Below are positions 1 through 8,749 of a stretch of 64,000 nt of DNA, piece by piece. The notes beneath the pieces were generated by a model. The model had not been told where the DNA came from, ran no database searches, and was given only the letters and a program-made list of their open reading frames with translations. Where the stretch lies: positions 1,364,001-1,428,000 of the forward strand of contig NZ_AP017655.1 in NCBI RefSeq assembly GCF_002355855.1, given 5' to 3'. Positions within the stretch are counted from its first letter, which is position 1. Every line of letters starts with the position of its first letter. The DNA is from Sphingobium cloacae. Its GTDB lineage: Bacteria; Pseudomonadota; Alphaproteobacteria; Sphingomonadales; Sphingomonadaceae. The position numbers and the translations under genes are program-made.

Positions 1-794
1 AGCGCGGCCTGCCGCGATCGCAAGCCCGTCAGATAATCGCGACCGACGCCATCCTGCTCCTGCCCGCCGTGCAGCCATTCGACATCCGCCACCGGGACGC
101 CGTCGGCATAACGCAGATGATGGACCAGCCTGTCGCCCGCCCGCCCCGGCACGTCATGGGCGAAAGCAGCCGAGCGGCCGGACCGCCTCAGCTTCTGCAA
201 GGCAGCCAGCGCCGCGCGCCGCTCCGGCCGCGCCAGACGACGCAGCAATCCGGAGGGCGCCATATGATCGCCGGGCAGATCCAGCTGCCGCGCCAGGTTC
301 TCGCTCAGCCGCAATTCGCCGCGCTGGCGGTCCATCTCCCAGTAAAGCGCGTCGCCCCGCCTGATCCGCTGGGCGCGGCGGCTGTGCATCGCGCCGCCGC
401 CGAGCCGCTCGACCAGACGGTCCGCAGACCATAAGGTCGCATCGAGCGCCGCCTGCGTGAACGGCCCGGTCAGGAAATGCGTGGCGCCGGCCGTCAGCAA
501 GGCGGGTATCCTCGCCGTCTCGGCGGCATCCACCAGCACTACCAATGCTCCGCCGCCCGCCTCTATCGCGGGCACCAGCGTCGCCAGCAGTTTGCCGGCG
601 TCCGGCCCATGGCGCATGTCGATCAGCGCGATTTGCGCGTCGCTCCGCAAATAGCGCTGGGATGCATCGGATGCGCGCCGCGCGCCGATGGCCTTCCATC
701 CGGCCGCCTGCACGGCATGGCACAGCCTGTCCCGATCGCGCGGGGAAAGAATGAAAACGCTGCGCTGCCCCTCGGGCGCGGCTGTCCCGCTCAC
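1..794 (-). CDS. GGDEF-type (diguanylate cyclase) protein, N-terminal part, cut by window edge
   Basis: The reading frame starts at a GTG with an AAGGAG eight bases upstream and stays open to base 1. The first ~120 residues look like a degenerate receiver domain (VFILSPRD, IALIDMR and ALVVLVD strands). A ~100-residue linker follows, and the last visible residues, DYLTGLRSR, match the D-x-LTGL-x-NR opening of GGDEF domains. The protein is therefore probably a cyclic-di-GMP synthase or a GGDEF/EAL hybrid acting in the cytoplasm; the catalytic part lies outside the window. A longer ATG frame over the same bases has arginine-rich composition and no domain, so it was discarded. It is divergent from moaA with ~120 bp between them. 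Confidence 0.72.
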   Translation of the reverse strand, partial: MSGTAAPEGQRSVFILSPRDRDRLCHAVQAAGWKAIGARRASDASQRYLRSDAQIALIDMRHGPDAGKLLATLVPAIEAGGGALVVLVDAAETARIPALLTAGATHFLTGPFTQAALDATLWSADRLVERLGGGAMHSRRAQRIRRGDALYWEMDRQRGELRLSENLARQLDLPGDHMAPSGLLRRLARPERRAALAALQKLRRSGRSAAFAHDVPGRAGDRLVHHLRYADGVPVADVEWLHGGQEQDGVGRDYLTGLRSRQAA

Positions 795-914
795 ACAATC
801 GACTCCTTGGGGATCGGCATCGCTCCCCCTTAACAGCCATCGGTTACCGACCTCTTGACCGTCCCGCAACCGGCAGTGCTTGCACCCGTCCGGTCCATCG
901 CCTAGCTAGACGAC

Positions 915-1928
915 ATGGCCATGGTCGATCTTTCCCGCGCGCCCATGACCGACGGCCTTGGCCGCCGGATCGATTATCTGCGGATCTCCGTGACGGATCG
1001 CTGCGATCTGCGTTGCCGCTATTGCATGGCCGAGCGGATGCGCTTCCTGCCCAGGAACCAGGTGCTGACGCTGGAGGAAATCGCCCTGCTGGCCGATCTT
1101 TTCATCGCGCGCGGCGTCCGGAAGATCAGACTGACCGGGGGTGAGCCGCTGGTGCGCCGGGACATGCCCGATCTGGTGCGGCGGATCGGGCGGCATCTGG
1201 GCGATGGGCTGGACGAGCTGACGCTGACCACCAACGGCACCCGACTGGCCGAGCATGCCGAAGCCCTGCGCGACGCGGGCATGGGGCGGATCAACCTCAG
1301 CCTGGACAGCCTTTCGCCCGAACGCTTCGCCCATATCACGCGCGGCGGCGATATCGCCAGGGTGCTCCACGGCCTCGACGCGGCGCATGAGGCGGGTCTG
1401 GCCGTCAAGATCAACATGGTCGCGCTCAAGGGCGTGAACGAGGACGAAATCCTCCCCATGCTCCATTGGTGCGATGGCCGCGGCTTCGATCTGACGCTGA
1501 TCGAAACCATGCCGCTCGGGGATACCGGCCAGGATCGCACCGATCATTATCTGCCGTTGACCCGGGTGGTCGAGCATATCCGGCGACATCGGGCTCTGAC
1601 GCCCCTCGCCGATCGGACAGGCGGACCCGCGCGTTATCACGCTGTCGAGGGGATGGGTATCCGGCTGGGTCTCATCACGCCCCTCACCCGGAATTTCTGC
1701 GCCGACTGCAACCGGATGCGCATGACCTGCGAGGGCAAGATCTTCATGTGTCTGGGCCATGAGGATCATGTCGATTTCCGCGCCGCGCTACGCGAAGGCG
1801 GCCTCGCGGCAGTTCATCCCCTGATCGACCGTGCCCTGCGCCTGAAGCCCGCGCGGCATGATTTCCGCATCGGAATTGGCGCTCCCGCAGCCGCCATTCA
1901 CCGTCATATGAGCGTTACGGGCGGATGA
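915..1928 (+). CDS. moaA: GTP 3',8-cyclase MoaA (molybdenum cofactor biosynthesis)
   Basis: This radical-SAM enzyme carries out the first step of molybdopterin synthesis, rearranging GTP to 3',8-cyclo-GTP with MoaC. It has 337 residues, normal for the family. The N-terminal Fe-S motif is C-x3-C-x2-C at residues 30, 34 and 37. The second cluster site (FCADCNRMR followed by TCEG) lies near residues 260-275, and the protein ends in the conserved Gly-Gly. A second ATG two codons downstream is an equally possible start; no strong ribosome binding site is visible. The stop overlaps the start of nadK by four bases (ATGA), so the two are translationally coupled. Confidence 0.95.
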   Translation: MAMVDLSRAPMTDGLGRRIDYLRISVTDRCDLRCRYCMAERMRFLPRNQVLTLEEIALLADLFIARGVRKIRLTGGEPLVRRDMPDLVRRIGRHLGDGLDELTLTTNGTRLAEHAEALRDAGMGRINLSLDSLSPERFAHITRGGDIARVLHGLDAAHEAGLAVKINMVALKGVNEDEILPMLHWCDGRGFDLTLIETMPLGDTGQDRTDHYLPLTRVVEHIRRHRALTPLADRTGGPARYHAVEGMGIRLGLITPLTRNFCADCNRMRMTCEGKIFMCLGHEDHVDFRAALREGGLAAVHPLIDRALRLKPARHDFRIGIGAPAAAIHRHMSVTGG

Positions 1929-2701
1929 ACGGCGAAGCCCGGCGCGCCCTCGTCGCCTCCCCCACTCCGGCAGCGAAGGCGGCGGAAGAAAGACTTCGCG
2001 CCGCCTATGATTTCGTGCCGTTGGAGGAAGCGAACATGATCGTCGCCCTGGGCGGGGACGGCTTCATGTTGCAAACGCTCCATTCCATGCTCGAAAGCCG
2101 TCGGATCCTGCCGATCTTCGGCATGAATCTGGGAACGGTGGGTTTCCTGATGAACGAATGGCGGCTGGAGCGGCTGGAGCAACGGATGCAATCCGCCAAG
2201 CCGTTCAAGGTCACGCCGCTGCGGATGACCGTGGACACGGTGGATGGCGAGAGCTTTTCCATTCCCGCCATCAACGAAGTGTCGCTGCTGCGCGAAACCC
2301 GCCAGACCGCCAGGCTGGAAGTGGAGGTCAACGATCGCACGGTGCTGCCCGAACTGGTATGCGACGGCGTTCTGGTCGCGACCCCGGCCGGATCGACCGC
2401 CTATAATCTGTCGGCGCACGGGCCGATCCTTCCTCTCGGTTCGGGCCTTGTCGCCCTGACGCCGATCAGCCCCTTTCGTCCCCGGCGCTGGCGGGGGGCG
2501 ATCCTGCCGGAAAACACCGCGATCCGCTTCACCGTGCTCGATCCGGTCAAGCGCCCGGTCAGCGCCGTGGCCGACCAGCGCGAGGTCCGCGACGTGGCGC
2601 GCGTGGAGGTCGGCATCGATCGCGCGACCCCTTTGACGCTGCTTTTCGACCCGGAACATACGCTGGACGACCGCATCGCCGCAGAGCAGTTCATAGCCTG
2701 A
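1925..2701 (+). CDS. nadK: NAD kinase
   Basis: It phosphorylates NAD to NADP with ATP in the cytoplasm. The 258-residue protein has the family signature GGDGFML near residue 42, the NEVSLL motif near residue 118 and the glycine-rich GSTAYNLSAHGP segment near 158. Its size matches the short alphaproteobacterial type. It overlaps moaA by four bases and is followed by tRNA-Asn. Co-transcription with moaA follows from the overlap; the two have no direct pathway link. Confidence 0.95.
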   Translation: MNGEARRALVASPTPAAKAAEERLRAAYDFVPLEEANMIVALGGDGFMLQTLHSMLESRRILPIFGMNLGTVGFLMNEWRLERLEQRMQSAKPFKVTPLRMTVDTVDGESFSIPAINEVSLLRETRQTARLEVEVNDRTVLPELVCDGVLVATPAGSTAYNLSAHGPILPLGSGLVALTPISPFRPRRWRGAILPENTAIRFTVLDPVKRPVSAVADQREVRDVARVEVGIDRATPLTLLFDPEHTLDDRIAAEQFIA

Positions 2702-2780
2702 AATTTTCCTCGGATTAGCGCTTGCCATTCCGCAAATCCCGCTGCTATAGGCGCGGCCTGCCCGGTGAAAGCCGGGCTGC

Positions 2781-2855
2781 TCCCCGATAGCTCAGCGGTA
2801 GAGCATTCGACTGTTAATCGAATGGCCGTAGGTTCGAATCCTACTCGGGGAGCCA
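2781..2855 (+). tRNA. tRNA-Asn (anticodon GTT)
   Basis: A 75-base cloverleaf with encoded CCA. The acceptor stem TCCCCGA pairs with TCGGGGA, the D-arm is GCTCAGCGGTAGAGC, the anticodon GTT lies at 2813-2815 and the T-loop is GGTTCGAATCC. The 3' end borders a region of mobile and broken genes that runs to tRNA-Ala, consistent with use as an integration site. Confidence 0.97.
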
Positions 2856-3368
2856 ACGCCTTTTCAGGTGGCTTTGTCGTGCTTTTTCAGCACCTTAGCG
2901 TTCGACACCTCCTTTTGTTCTTATCACCATAGCTCGTAAGTCGCTGATTTCCTTGACTATCTCATTGCTTACTTGGTTCGAATTCGACTTGGGTTCACCA
3001 TGGGTGAGAAGAGGTCACGGGGTTGCCGAACAATGCTCCCACTTCTCGTGACATATTGACGGACCTGCACTCAGCATAGGTGCCACTTCCTTCGCTTTGG
3101 GCCAGTGCAAGTAGAGTATCGGGCTACAGCTTCTTGCTCCCCCACATATTTGCCTTGCACATTTCTATCCCGCAATAGGCAAGGCACCACAGATGCCGGT
3201 CGAGGCACTGGTGGCGCCGCTTGCGGCTCCACCAGTGCCGGTTAGATCGAGAAGTGTGTATTGAGAGCAATTCTCAAAGGCTTCCGCCGGGCGCAAACGC
3301 CCTTTGCCTGCCTCCAAAGCGAATCACAGAAACAGGTCTCACCAACCGTGCCTGAAAGGCAAAGGGGC
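2856..3368. other. Gene-free stretch after tRNA-Asn with an inverted repeat
   Basis: I see no convincing gene on either strand. Base composition is lower in GC than the flanking chromosome, as expected for acquired DNA. A perfect 11-bp inverted repeat (GGCACTGGTGG at 3204-3214, CCACCAGTGCC at 3229-3239) is present. The reverse complement of 3195-3241 resembles 9127-9172 at the far side of the island; both could encode a short proline-rich PPVPxPA peptide, so they may be relics of one gene family. Confidence 0.5.
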
Positions 3369-3445
3369 TGTCAACGGGCACCGAAGATTCCGCAAAAGTG
3401 GGCATCTAAAATTCCCTAGTTTGGCGGGAGGGTTTGTGTCGGTGA

Positions 3446-4306
3446 TCAGCCGTGATGGAGATCGGGCTTTTCCTTTGCTGGCGGGCGGCCGCGCCGTTTC
3501 GGCAAGGGCGGCGGGTTGATGGACGGTGCCATGCGCGCATGCTCGGGCAGGAGGTCGGCGTGCTGTCGCATGCGATAGCTGGAGCCCTCGATCTGGATGA
3601 CCACAGCGTGGTGAAGAAGGCGGTCGAGCAGCGCGGTGGCCACCACCGGATCGCCAAAGACATCACCCCATTCGGCGAAGCCGCGGTTGGATGTCAGGAT
3701 CATGGCACCCTTTTCGTATCGGGCGTTGACGAGCTGGAAGAAGAGATTGCCGCCGCCGGGCGTGACGGGAAGATACCCGATCTCGTCGACGACGAGCAGG
3801 GAGGATCGGCATAGGAAGCGGATCTTCTCGCGCAACGTGCCCTCGCGTTCAGCCTTGGTCAGTGAAGCGATCAGATCGGCGAGCGGGATGAAGTAGACGC
3901 TCTTGCCCGCCTTCACGGCCTCGACGGCAAGGGCCGTGGCGATATGGCTTTTCCCGGTACCGGGCGGGCCCAGCAGATGCACCACCTCGGCCCGGTTGAT
4001 GAAGTCCAGGCCAGCGAGCGCCAGGATGCGGTTCCTGTCGAGCGATGGCTGGAAGGAGAAGTCATATCCGTCCAGCGTCTTGATGATCGGCAGCCTTGCC
4101 ATGCGCAGGGCTGCCTTGATCCTGCGGTTCTCCCGGAGCGACAGTTCTTCGTTCAGCAATATGTCGATGGCCTCGATGCCATCGATTTTGCCCTGCTCTA
4201 TGCCGCGCAGGGTGGCGTCGAGCATCTCCAGGGCGCGTGGCATTTTGAGATGGACGAGGCTGCGGCGGATATTATCGACGCGGGATGCGGCACCCCCATG
4301 GTTCAT
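3446..4306 (-). CDS. istB: IstB-like transposition helper ATPase
   Basis: This AAA+ ATPase assists the IstA transposase in target selection. The 286-residue protein has Walker A (GPPGTGKSH) near residue 112 and Walker B (LLVVDEIGYLP) near 170, plus the downstream LTSNRGFAEW segment typical of IstB. The ATG overlaps the istA stop by four bases. The C-terminus is basic and proline-rich (PLPKRRGRPPAK). No frameshift is seen. Confidence 0.95.
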   Translation of the reverse strand: MNHGGAASRVDNIRRSLVHLKMPRALEMLDATLRGIEQGKIDGIEAIDILLNEELSLRENRRIKAALRMARLPIIKTLDGYDFSFQPSLDRNRILALAGLDFINRAEVVHLLGPPGTGKSHIATALAVEAVKAGKSVYFIPLADLIASLTKAEREGTLREKIRFLCRSSLLVVDEIGYLPVTPGGGNLFFQLVNARYEKGAMILTSNRGFAEWGDVFGDPVVATALLDRLLHHAVVIQIEGSSYRMRQHADLLPEHARMAPSINPPPLPKRRGRPPAKEKPDLHHG

Positions 4307-5565
4307 GGCCGGTCTCCCCGCGCCAGTTGGCTGCCGATCGCCTGATAGATGGCCAGGGAGCGCACGGCGACATGCTCGCCTACACGACCGATGGCGATTA
4401 CCTCTTTGCCATGGATACGGCGCTTGGCGCCGCTGCTGCCTGTCCGATGCGCAGGATCGATCCTGTACTGCCGACGCCCCTCAAGAACCGGGTGCTCGGC
4501 AATGACCTGGCCCAGGTCTACGATCCGGATCTTGTCGGGTAACTGCTGGATTTCGACGACGCGCCGGGTGCGATCGGGAACGCTGTAGTAATTGCCGCCG
4601 ACCGAGACCATCCCATCGTGGCTGACGCGGCGCTCCAGCTTCAGAACAGCGTCAAAGCGGCCCGCCGGGAGCAGCTGCAACTCAGGCTGCTCGGCGGCGA
4701 AGGCTTCAGCAATAATCCGCTGCGTCGTGCCGTGGACACGGACGTTGGCGACGGTATCGAGCCAGTCGATCAGCTGGACATTGAGATCGTCCAGATTGCG
4801 GAAGCTCCGGCCCAGGAAGAAGTCCTTGCGGATATAGCTGAATGGCCGCTCGACCTTTCCCTTGGTCTTGGCCCGATAGGGACGGCAGGCGCGCGGCACG
4901 AAGCGATAATGCCCGGCCAGAGCCAGCAATGATCGATTGTAGATGATGTGGCCCTGATCATCTTCCCCGGTCACAGCGGTTTTCATGCGATCGTAGAGGA
5001 TCTCGATCGGGACGCCGCCGAGCGCTTCAAAGGCCTGCATATGACAGCGCAACAGGCTTTGGAGATCCTGATGCATGACGTAGCGCGCAAACAGGAAGCG
5101 CGAATGTCCCAGCACCAGGCTGAACAGCCAGACGATCCGGCTGACGCCGGGCTCATCGGTAAATTCGACGACGAACCGGGCAAAGTCGACCTGTGCCTGC
5201 ACGCCAGGCGGCGTCTCGAACCGAACCTCAAAGGGCTTGGGGCCGTTTTCCGGCCGGATCGCTGCCAGGAACCGCTTTACCGCGGTATAGGCGCCCATAT
5301 ATCCCAGCTCACGGATTTCCCGCGTCAGGCGCGCCGCAGTCAGATCGGGAAAGGCCGTCACTCGCTCACGCAAAAATTCCAGATAGGGTGCCAGTTTGTT
5401 CGGTCGACCCAGCATGCGAGGGCCGTAAACCGGGGCCTCGATGCCCCGTTCGATATATTTTCGGATGGTCTTGGGATCGCGACCAGTGCGTCGGGCAATG
5501 GCGGATATCGATACGCCCTGCCGATGTAGTTCGAGGATCATCATCAATTCTCCAAGTCGGATCAT
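4303..5565 (-). CDS. istA: IS21-family transposase IstA
   Basis: A DDE transposase of 420 residues. An N-terminal helix-turn-helix (SISAIARRTGRDPKTIRKYI, residues ~18-37) binds the IS ends. The catalytic core shows D in QVDFA (~130), D in YDRMKTAV (~190) and E in KGKVERPF (~240). It is shorter than the ~500-residue IstA of the second IS at 27.2 kb and belongs to a different subgroup. It is transcribed from the 5.7-kb end, with a 42-bp palindrome immediately upstream. Confidence 0.95.
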   Translation of the reverse strand: MIRLGELMMILELHRQGVSISAIARRTGRDPKTIRKYIERGIEAPVYGPRMLGRPNKLAPYLEFLRERVTAFPDLTAARLTREIRELGYMGAYTAVKRFLAAIRPENGPKPFEVRFETPPGVQAQVDFARFVVEFTDEPGVSRIVWLFSLVLGHSRFLFARYVMHQDLQSLLRCHMQAFEALGGVPIEILYDRMKTAVTGEDDQGHIIYNRSLLALAGHYRFVPRACRPYRAKTKGKVERPFSYIRKDFFLGRSFRNLDDLNVQLIDWLDTVANVRVHGTTQRIIAEAFAAEQPELQLLPAGRFDAVLKLERRVSHDGMVSVGGNYYSVPDRTRRVVEIQQLPDKIRIVDLGQVIAEHPVLEGRRQYRIDPAHRTGSSGAKRRIHGKEVIAIGRVGEHVAVRSLAIYQAIGSQLARGDRP

Positions 5566-5610
5566 CGGCCCCGTCTCCGCGTCTGCAAAGGAGATGAGGA
5601 CAATGTCGGC

Positions 5611-5652
5611 TCATCTCATTCTGCCGGGGCTAGCCCCGGCAGAATGAGATGA
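5611..5652. repeat. Perfect 42-bp palindrome upstream of istA
   Basis: Two 21-base arms are exact reverse complements with no spacer (centre between 5631 and 5632; the core is GGGGCTAGCCCC). It sits inside the IS, between the right inverted repeat and the istA start. Such a structure could form a cruciform or a strong RNA hairpin that shields the transposase from read-through transcription. Confidence 0.9.
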
Positions 5653-5891
5653 AGGGGCCACCAACTAGGGAATTTTCAAAGCCCACTTTTGCGGAGAATT
5701 GCACGACCGATGACAGGGGCCATCATCTGTCGTCCGGGAGGTCCCGGAGGGTGCCTGCGGTTTAGCTGTCGTTCGTCAGTTCTCGACGCGGCCGACGACG
5801 ATCCTTTGTCGCCGTTCAGCATAAATTTTTCGAGCCTTAGGTGCTGACGGTCCGCTTTTCGATTTGTGCCGATAGCGGTGGTACCGATAGT

Positions 5892-6707
5892 ATGCCGGAG
5901 ATGAGATCGAAGCAGCAAATCATTGCAACGTATGACACACTTCCCGCTGATCGCTCGCCGATGGACAGTGTGATGGCGGCCATCAATGGGTTGAGCGAAG
6001 GTCCGCCGCCGGTATTTGTCGCTGTAGATCTCTTGCGACCGTATCCGATCCGGGACTTAGGTCCTCCAGACTGGTTGATCGTTTCAGTGGGTTCGGAACA
6101 GTCCTCGTCCTTTCAGGCTAATTGGCGCGACGTGATAAGGGTGGCTCCGCAAGAGGCCTCAGTCGTGCTGCTGTCTCAAGGAAATATTTTGGATGTCCCA
6201 CACGAGGTGGCTCAACACGTTGATCTCACCGGATGGCACGGCAACGGATTAGACCGTCGTATCGATTCGGTTGCGCGCCGGATTGCAGGGGGGACATCGA
6301 TATGGCGCCAAGACGATGTGGAGGGCGATGCTTTACGAAGAGGTGCGCTGATCCACGTCGGCGATGGCACCACGATGCTCAACCCGAAGCTGCTTGTTAA
6401 GATCGTCGACCTTAGTCTGTCGAAGGGCGCGCAACGCGTGATACGACAACAGAACATTATCTATGTCGGCGACCTCGTTCAGATGACGGAGGCCGAGCTT
6501 CTAAGAATACCCGATTTTGGTCGTAAGAGGTTGGGAGAGATCAAAGCCGCACTCCAAAATCTCGGGCTTATGCTTGGTGCCATCATACCCAGCTGGCCAC
6601 CCGAAAATTTCGAAGCACTGTTAGGTGATCGCGATGCGGCAGAGAAACTAGTTGTTCAGTCCCGGCATCTGGTGGATTGGGTTGACGATGAACCGTTCTG
6701 GCTCTGA
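5892..6707 (+). CDS. Protein with C-terminal RNA polymerase alpha-CTD-like domain; 3' end altered by IS481
   Basis: The C-terminal ~80 native residues align closely by eye with the alpha-subunit C-terminal domain of bacterial RNA polymerase: IIYVGDLVQMTEAELLRIP, then FGRKRLGEIKAALQ, GLMLG and WPPENFEAL. The N-terminal ~150 residues are unfamiliar. A segment near residue 110 (QHVDLTGWHG) recalls the end of TIR domains, but no TIR start is visible, and the 5' side abuts the IS21 insertion, so the front may be missing. The last ~18 codons (after 6652) come from antisense IS481 sequence, so the native C-terminus is lost. The start is uncertain: ATG 5892 chosen, while the frame is open back to 5841. 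Lower GC than the chromosome supports acquisition. Confidence 0.6.
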   Translation: MPEMRSKQQIIATYDTLPADRSPMDSVMAAINGLSEGPPPVFVAVDLLRPYPIRDLGPPDWLIVSVGSEQSSSFQANWRDVIRVAPQEASVVLLSQGNILDVPHEVAQHVDLTGWHGNGLDRRIDSVARRIAGGTSIWRQDDVEGDALRRGALIHVGDGTTMLNPKLLVKIVDLSLSKGAQRVIRQQNIIYVGDLVQMTEAELLRIPDFGRKRLGEIKAALQNLGLMLGAIIPSWPPENFEALLGDRDAAEKLVVQSRHLVDWVDDEPFWL

Positions 6708-7275
6708 CGTCCAGATCTTGGCGATGTATTCGTAGGGTGTGAGCCCGCTGAGCGTTTTGAGCCTTCGGGCGAAGTTGTAGGCGGCCATGAAGTCAGCGAG
6801 GTGCGTCCGGAGTTGCTGATGGCTGTCGTAGTGGAAGCGTTTGACGGTCGCCTCCTTGATGGTCCGGTTCATCCGCTCGACCTGGCCGTTGGTCCACGGG
6901 TGGTTCGGTTTGGTGAGACGATGCTCGATGTCGTTTGCCTCGCAGATCATGTCGAAGCGCATCTGGCGTGACCATGCGGTGTTACGGTTGCGCGGCTGCT
7001 CGGCGAACTGGATGCCATTGTCCGTCAGGATCGTGTGGATGCGGTAGGGCACCGCTTTCAGCAGGTGTTCGAGGAACTCCCACGCCGTTCGGCGATCCGC
7101 CTTGTCGACGAGTTGCGTGACGGCGAACTTGCTGGTGCGGTCGATGCCGACGAACAGGTACAGCTTGCCTTCTGCAGTTTGCACTTCGGCAATATCGATG
7201 TGGAAGAAGCCGATCGGATAGCGTTTGAAGCGTTGTCGCTTTGGCTTGTCACCTTCGATGTCGGGCAGGCGAGAG
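6648..7275 (-). pseudogene. IS481-family transposase, N-terminally truncated
   Basis: About 205 residues of a DDE transposase remain, starting near LPDIEGDK. The catalytic residues are visible: D in HIDIAE, D in TDNGIQF and E in NGQVERMN. The N-terminal helix-turn-helix half is gone. The open frame reaches 7319, but its first ~15 codons are antisense to hipA. The TAG stop is formed by the CTAG target core at 6648-6651, so the element borrows its stop codon from the insertion site. Confidence 0.8.
6653..7275. mobile_element. Truncated IS481-family element
   Basis: One true end is visible: TGTTCAG starting at 6653, directly after the CTAG at 6648-6651, the usual IS481 target core. The other end is missing; the sequence passes into a hipA fragment near 7272 without an inverted repeat. 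The element lies inside the 3' part of the alpha-CTD gene, and a deletion then removed its left half together with the start of hipA. Confidence 0.75.
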
Positions 7276-7965
7276 ATCGTAAAATTCTGGGAAGGCGAAT
7301 ATCCCGAGCTCGCCGCCAATGAGTATTTCTGCCTGCGAGCAGCCGAGCGCTGTGGCCTGGAACTGCCGCGCTTCCGATTGTCGGATGATGGCCGCGCTCT
7401 TGTGGTCGATCGGTTTGATCTGCGCGCCGACGGCCACTATCAGGGCTTCGAAGACTTTTGCGTTCTGAACGCGCGTTCGACCGCCGATAAATATCGCGGC
7501 TCCTACGAAACCGCGATCCTCAAGCGCTTCCGTGACTTTGCGTCGGCCGATACCGTCGCCGATGGCTCGGAACGGTTGTTCATGCTGATCGCACTCAATT
7601 GCATGGTGCGCAACGGCGACGCTCACCTGAAGAATTTCGGCATGCTCTATGATGACATCGATGGACCGGTGCGTTTGGCACCCGTCTATGATATCGTGAC
7701 GACCACTGCCTATCTCCCGGCTGATGCCATGGCGCTTACGCTCAACGGATCGACACGCTGGCCGGCCCGATCCCAGCTCCAGGCTTTCGGTGAGACGCGG
7801 CAGATCGGCACGCCGGCAGCCATTCGCGCCATCCTCGAGCGCGTGGAAACCGCGATCGCGGAAACAATCCCTGAGATCGAGACCTATGGCGGCGACCATC
7901 CCAGCTTCGCCCAGATTGGCGCGCGCATGATCGCGGCCTGGCATGAAGGGCTGGCAAAGCACTGA
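7272..7965 (+). pseudogene. HipA-like kinase, C-terminal two thirds only
   Basis: HipA proteins are serine/threonine kinases acting as toxins of type II toxin-antitoxin pairs. The fragment starts around EIVKFWEGEYPELAANE, which matches the ATP-binding region, and includes the catalytic loop RNGDAHLKNFG and the downstream APVYDIV motif. The N-terminal ~170-190 residues and the partner hipB are absent, replaced by the IS481 relic. An open frame from 7225 exists, but its first ~15 codons are IS-derived. Without the N-terminal subdomain it is probably not functional. Confidence 0.82.
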
Positions 7966-7974
7966 GCTTATTTC

Positions 7975-8181
7975 TCACCTTCGTAGGTCATGACGACATC
8001 TGCCAATGTTTGCGGACGTGCCGCCGGAGAAGATCGGCGTGATCTGGGCGGCGCCTGAATCGACAAGCCCCGCGATCGCCTGAACGACGAACCAATCTTT
8101 TTCGACAAAGGCCTCGTCGACCGCAAGCGCGCCGGCAACACGACCGAGCGTCCATGCGTCAGATGCGCTCGAGAACGACAT
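7975..8181 (-). pseudogene. AbiEii/AbiGii-type nucleotidyltransferase toxin, N-terminal remnant
   Basis: The 68-codon frame starts at an ATG overlapping the end of the antitoxin gene by 23 bp. It has the AbiEii opening: FVEKDWFVVQA, then TPIFSGGTS, the start of the nucleotidyltransferase GG(T)S motif. Directly after that motif the family similarity stops. Family members are usually ~300 residues, so about four fifths are missing. In another frame just before 7976 a short tail (TLADVVMTYEGEK, then stop) could be the original C-terminus, implying an internal deletion. Confidence 0.75.
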
Positions 8182-8749
8182 AATTGCCATCATAGCCGAT
8201 GCGGCGGCTGATACGGTCCTTGACCGCCAAGGTTCGGCCGGTTGGCACCTGGGTGGAACGGCCGCTATTATAGGCACGATCGAAGCTCGATGGGTCGACC
8301 GATTTGCCGAGCCGCCCGAGCGCCTCAGCGGCAAGGCGCTTGATCCCTACGACCGGGACCGGCTTGCCGCTGAAAGGCGAAACCGCTGCCTTGGCATAGA
8401 GGCCGTAGTCGATCTGGATGAGTTTGCCGGTTCTGGTCGCCTGGCGTAGCGCGCGTCCGACCGCATCGTAGCTTCCAAACTCGCCAAAGTCGCGACGCAG
8501 GAACACGTTGCGCCTGGAACGACGCACACGATGCTCGACAAGGTCCGCGATCGATGCCGACGATTTCGTAGCGCCGCTCCGCGCCAATCGGTAACGCCCG
8601 CGGCCGACCCGCACGATCTTACGCGTCTTGACCAGATCGCCGAGTGCACGGCCGATCGAGTCATAGTTCGCGTCGAGCGGCAAATCGGTGCGCGCAACGG
8701 TGCCGCCATCGGCCATACGCTCCAGAATCTGATCGGTCAGGGTCGACAT
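8159..8749 (-). CDS. DUF6088/AbiEi-like antitoxin
   Basis: A 196-residue protein with an N-terminal winged-helix-like half (TDQILERMADGG, then VRVGRGRYRL) and a C-terminal domain, as in the DUF6088 proteins that pair with AbiEii nucleotidyltransferases. In type IV systems such proteins repress their operon and neutralise the toxin. The start at 8749 (MSTLTDQIL) was chosen because similarity begins there; upstream codons are unconvincing and no good ribosome binding site is seen. The toxin partner downstream is a remnant, so this antitoxin is an orphan. Confidence 0.72.
   Translation of the reverse strand: MSTLTDQILERMADGGTVARTDLPLDANYDSIGRALGDLVKTRKIVRVGRGRYRLARSGATKSSASIADLVEHRVRRSRRNVFLRRDFGEFGSYDAVGRALRQATRTGKLIQIDYGLYAKAAVSPFSGKPVPVVGIKRLAAEALGRLGKSVDPSSFDRAYNSGRSTQVPTGRTLAVKDRISRRIGYDGNYVVLERI

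Larger units (their letters stand above)
3369..5715. mobile_element. Complete IS21-family insertion sequence with 5-bp target duplication
   Basis: The element is 2347 bp. Its ends are imperfect 35-bp inverted repeats (3369-3403 and 5681-5715), both starting TGTCA and sharing TCCGCAAAAGTGGGC at the inner side. A further inverted match (AAAATTCCCTAGTT) lies just inside. It is flanked by a direct duplication GGGGC (3364-3368 and 5716-5720), typical of IS21-family transposition. It carries istA and istB on the minus strand with a four-base overlap and both look intact, so the copy is recent and possibly active. Confidence 0.93.

Noticed and set aside
154..840. 228-codon minus-strand frame as the first gene
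   Set aside because: Arg/Ala/Gly-rich with no domain; the neighbouring frame from GTG 794 shows a GGDEF start and a ribosome site.
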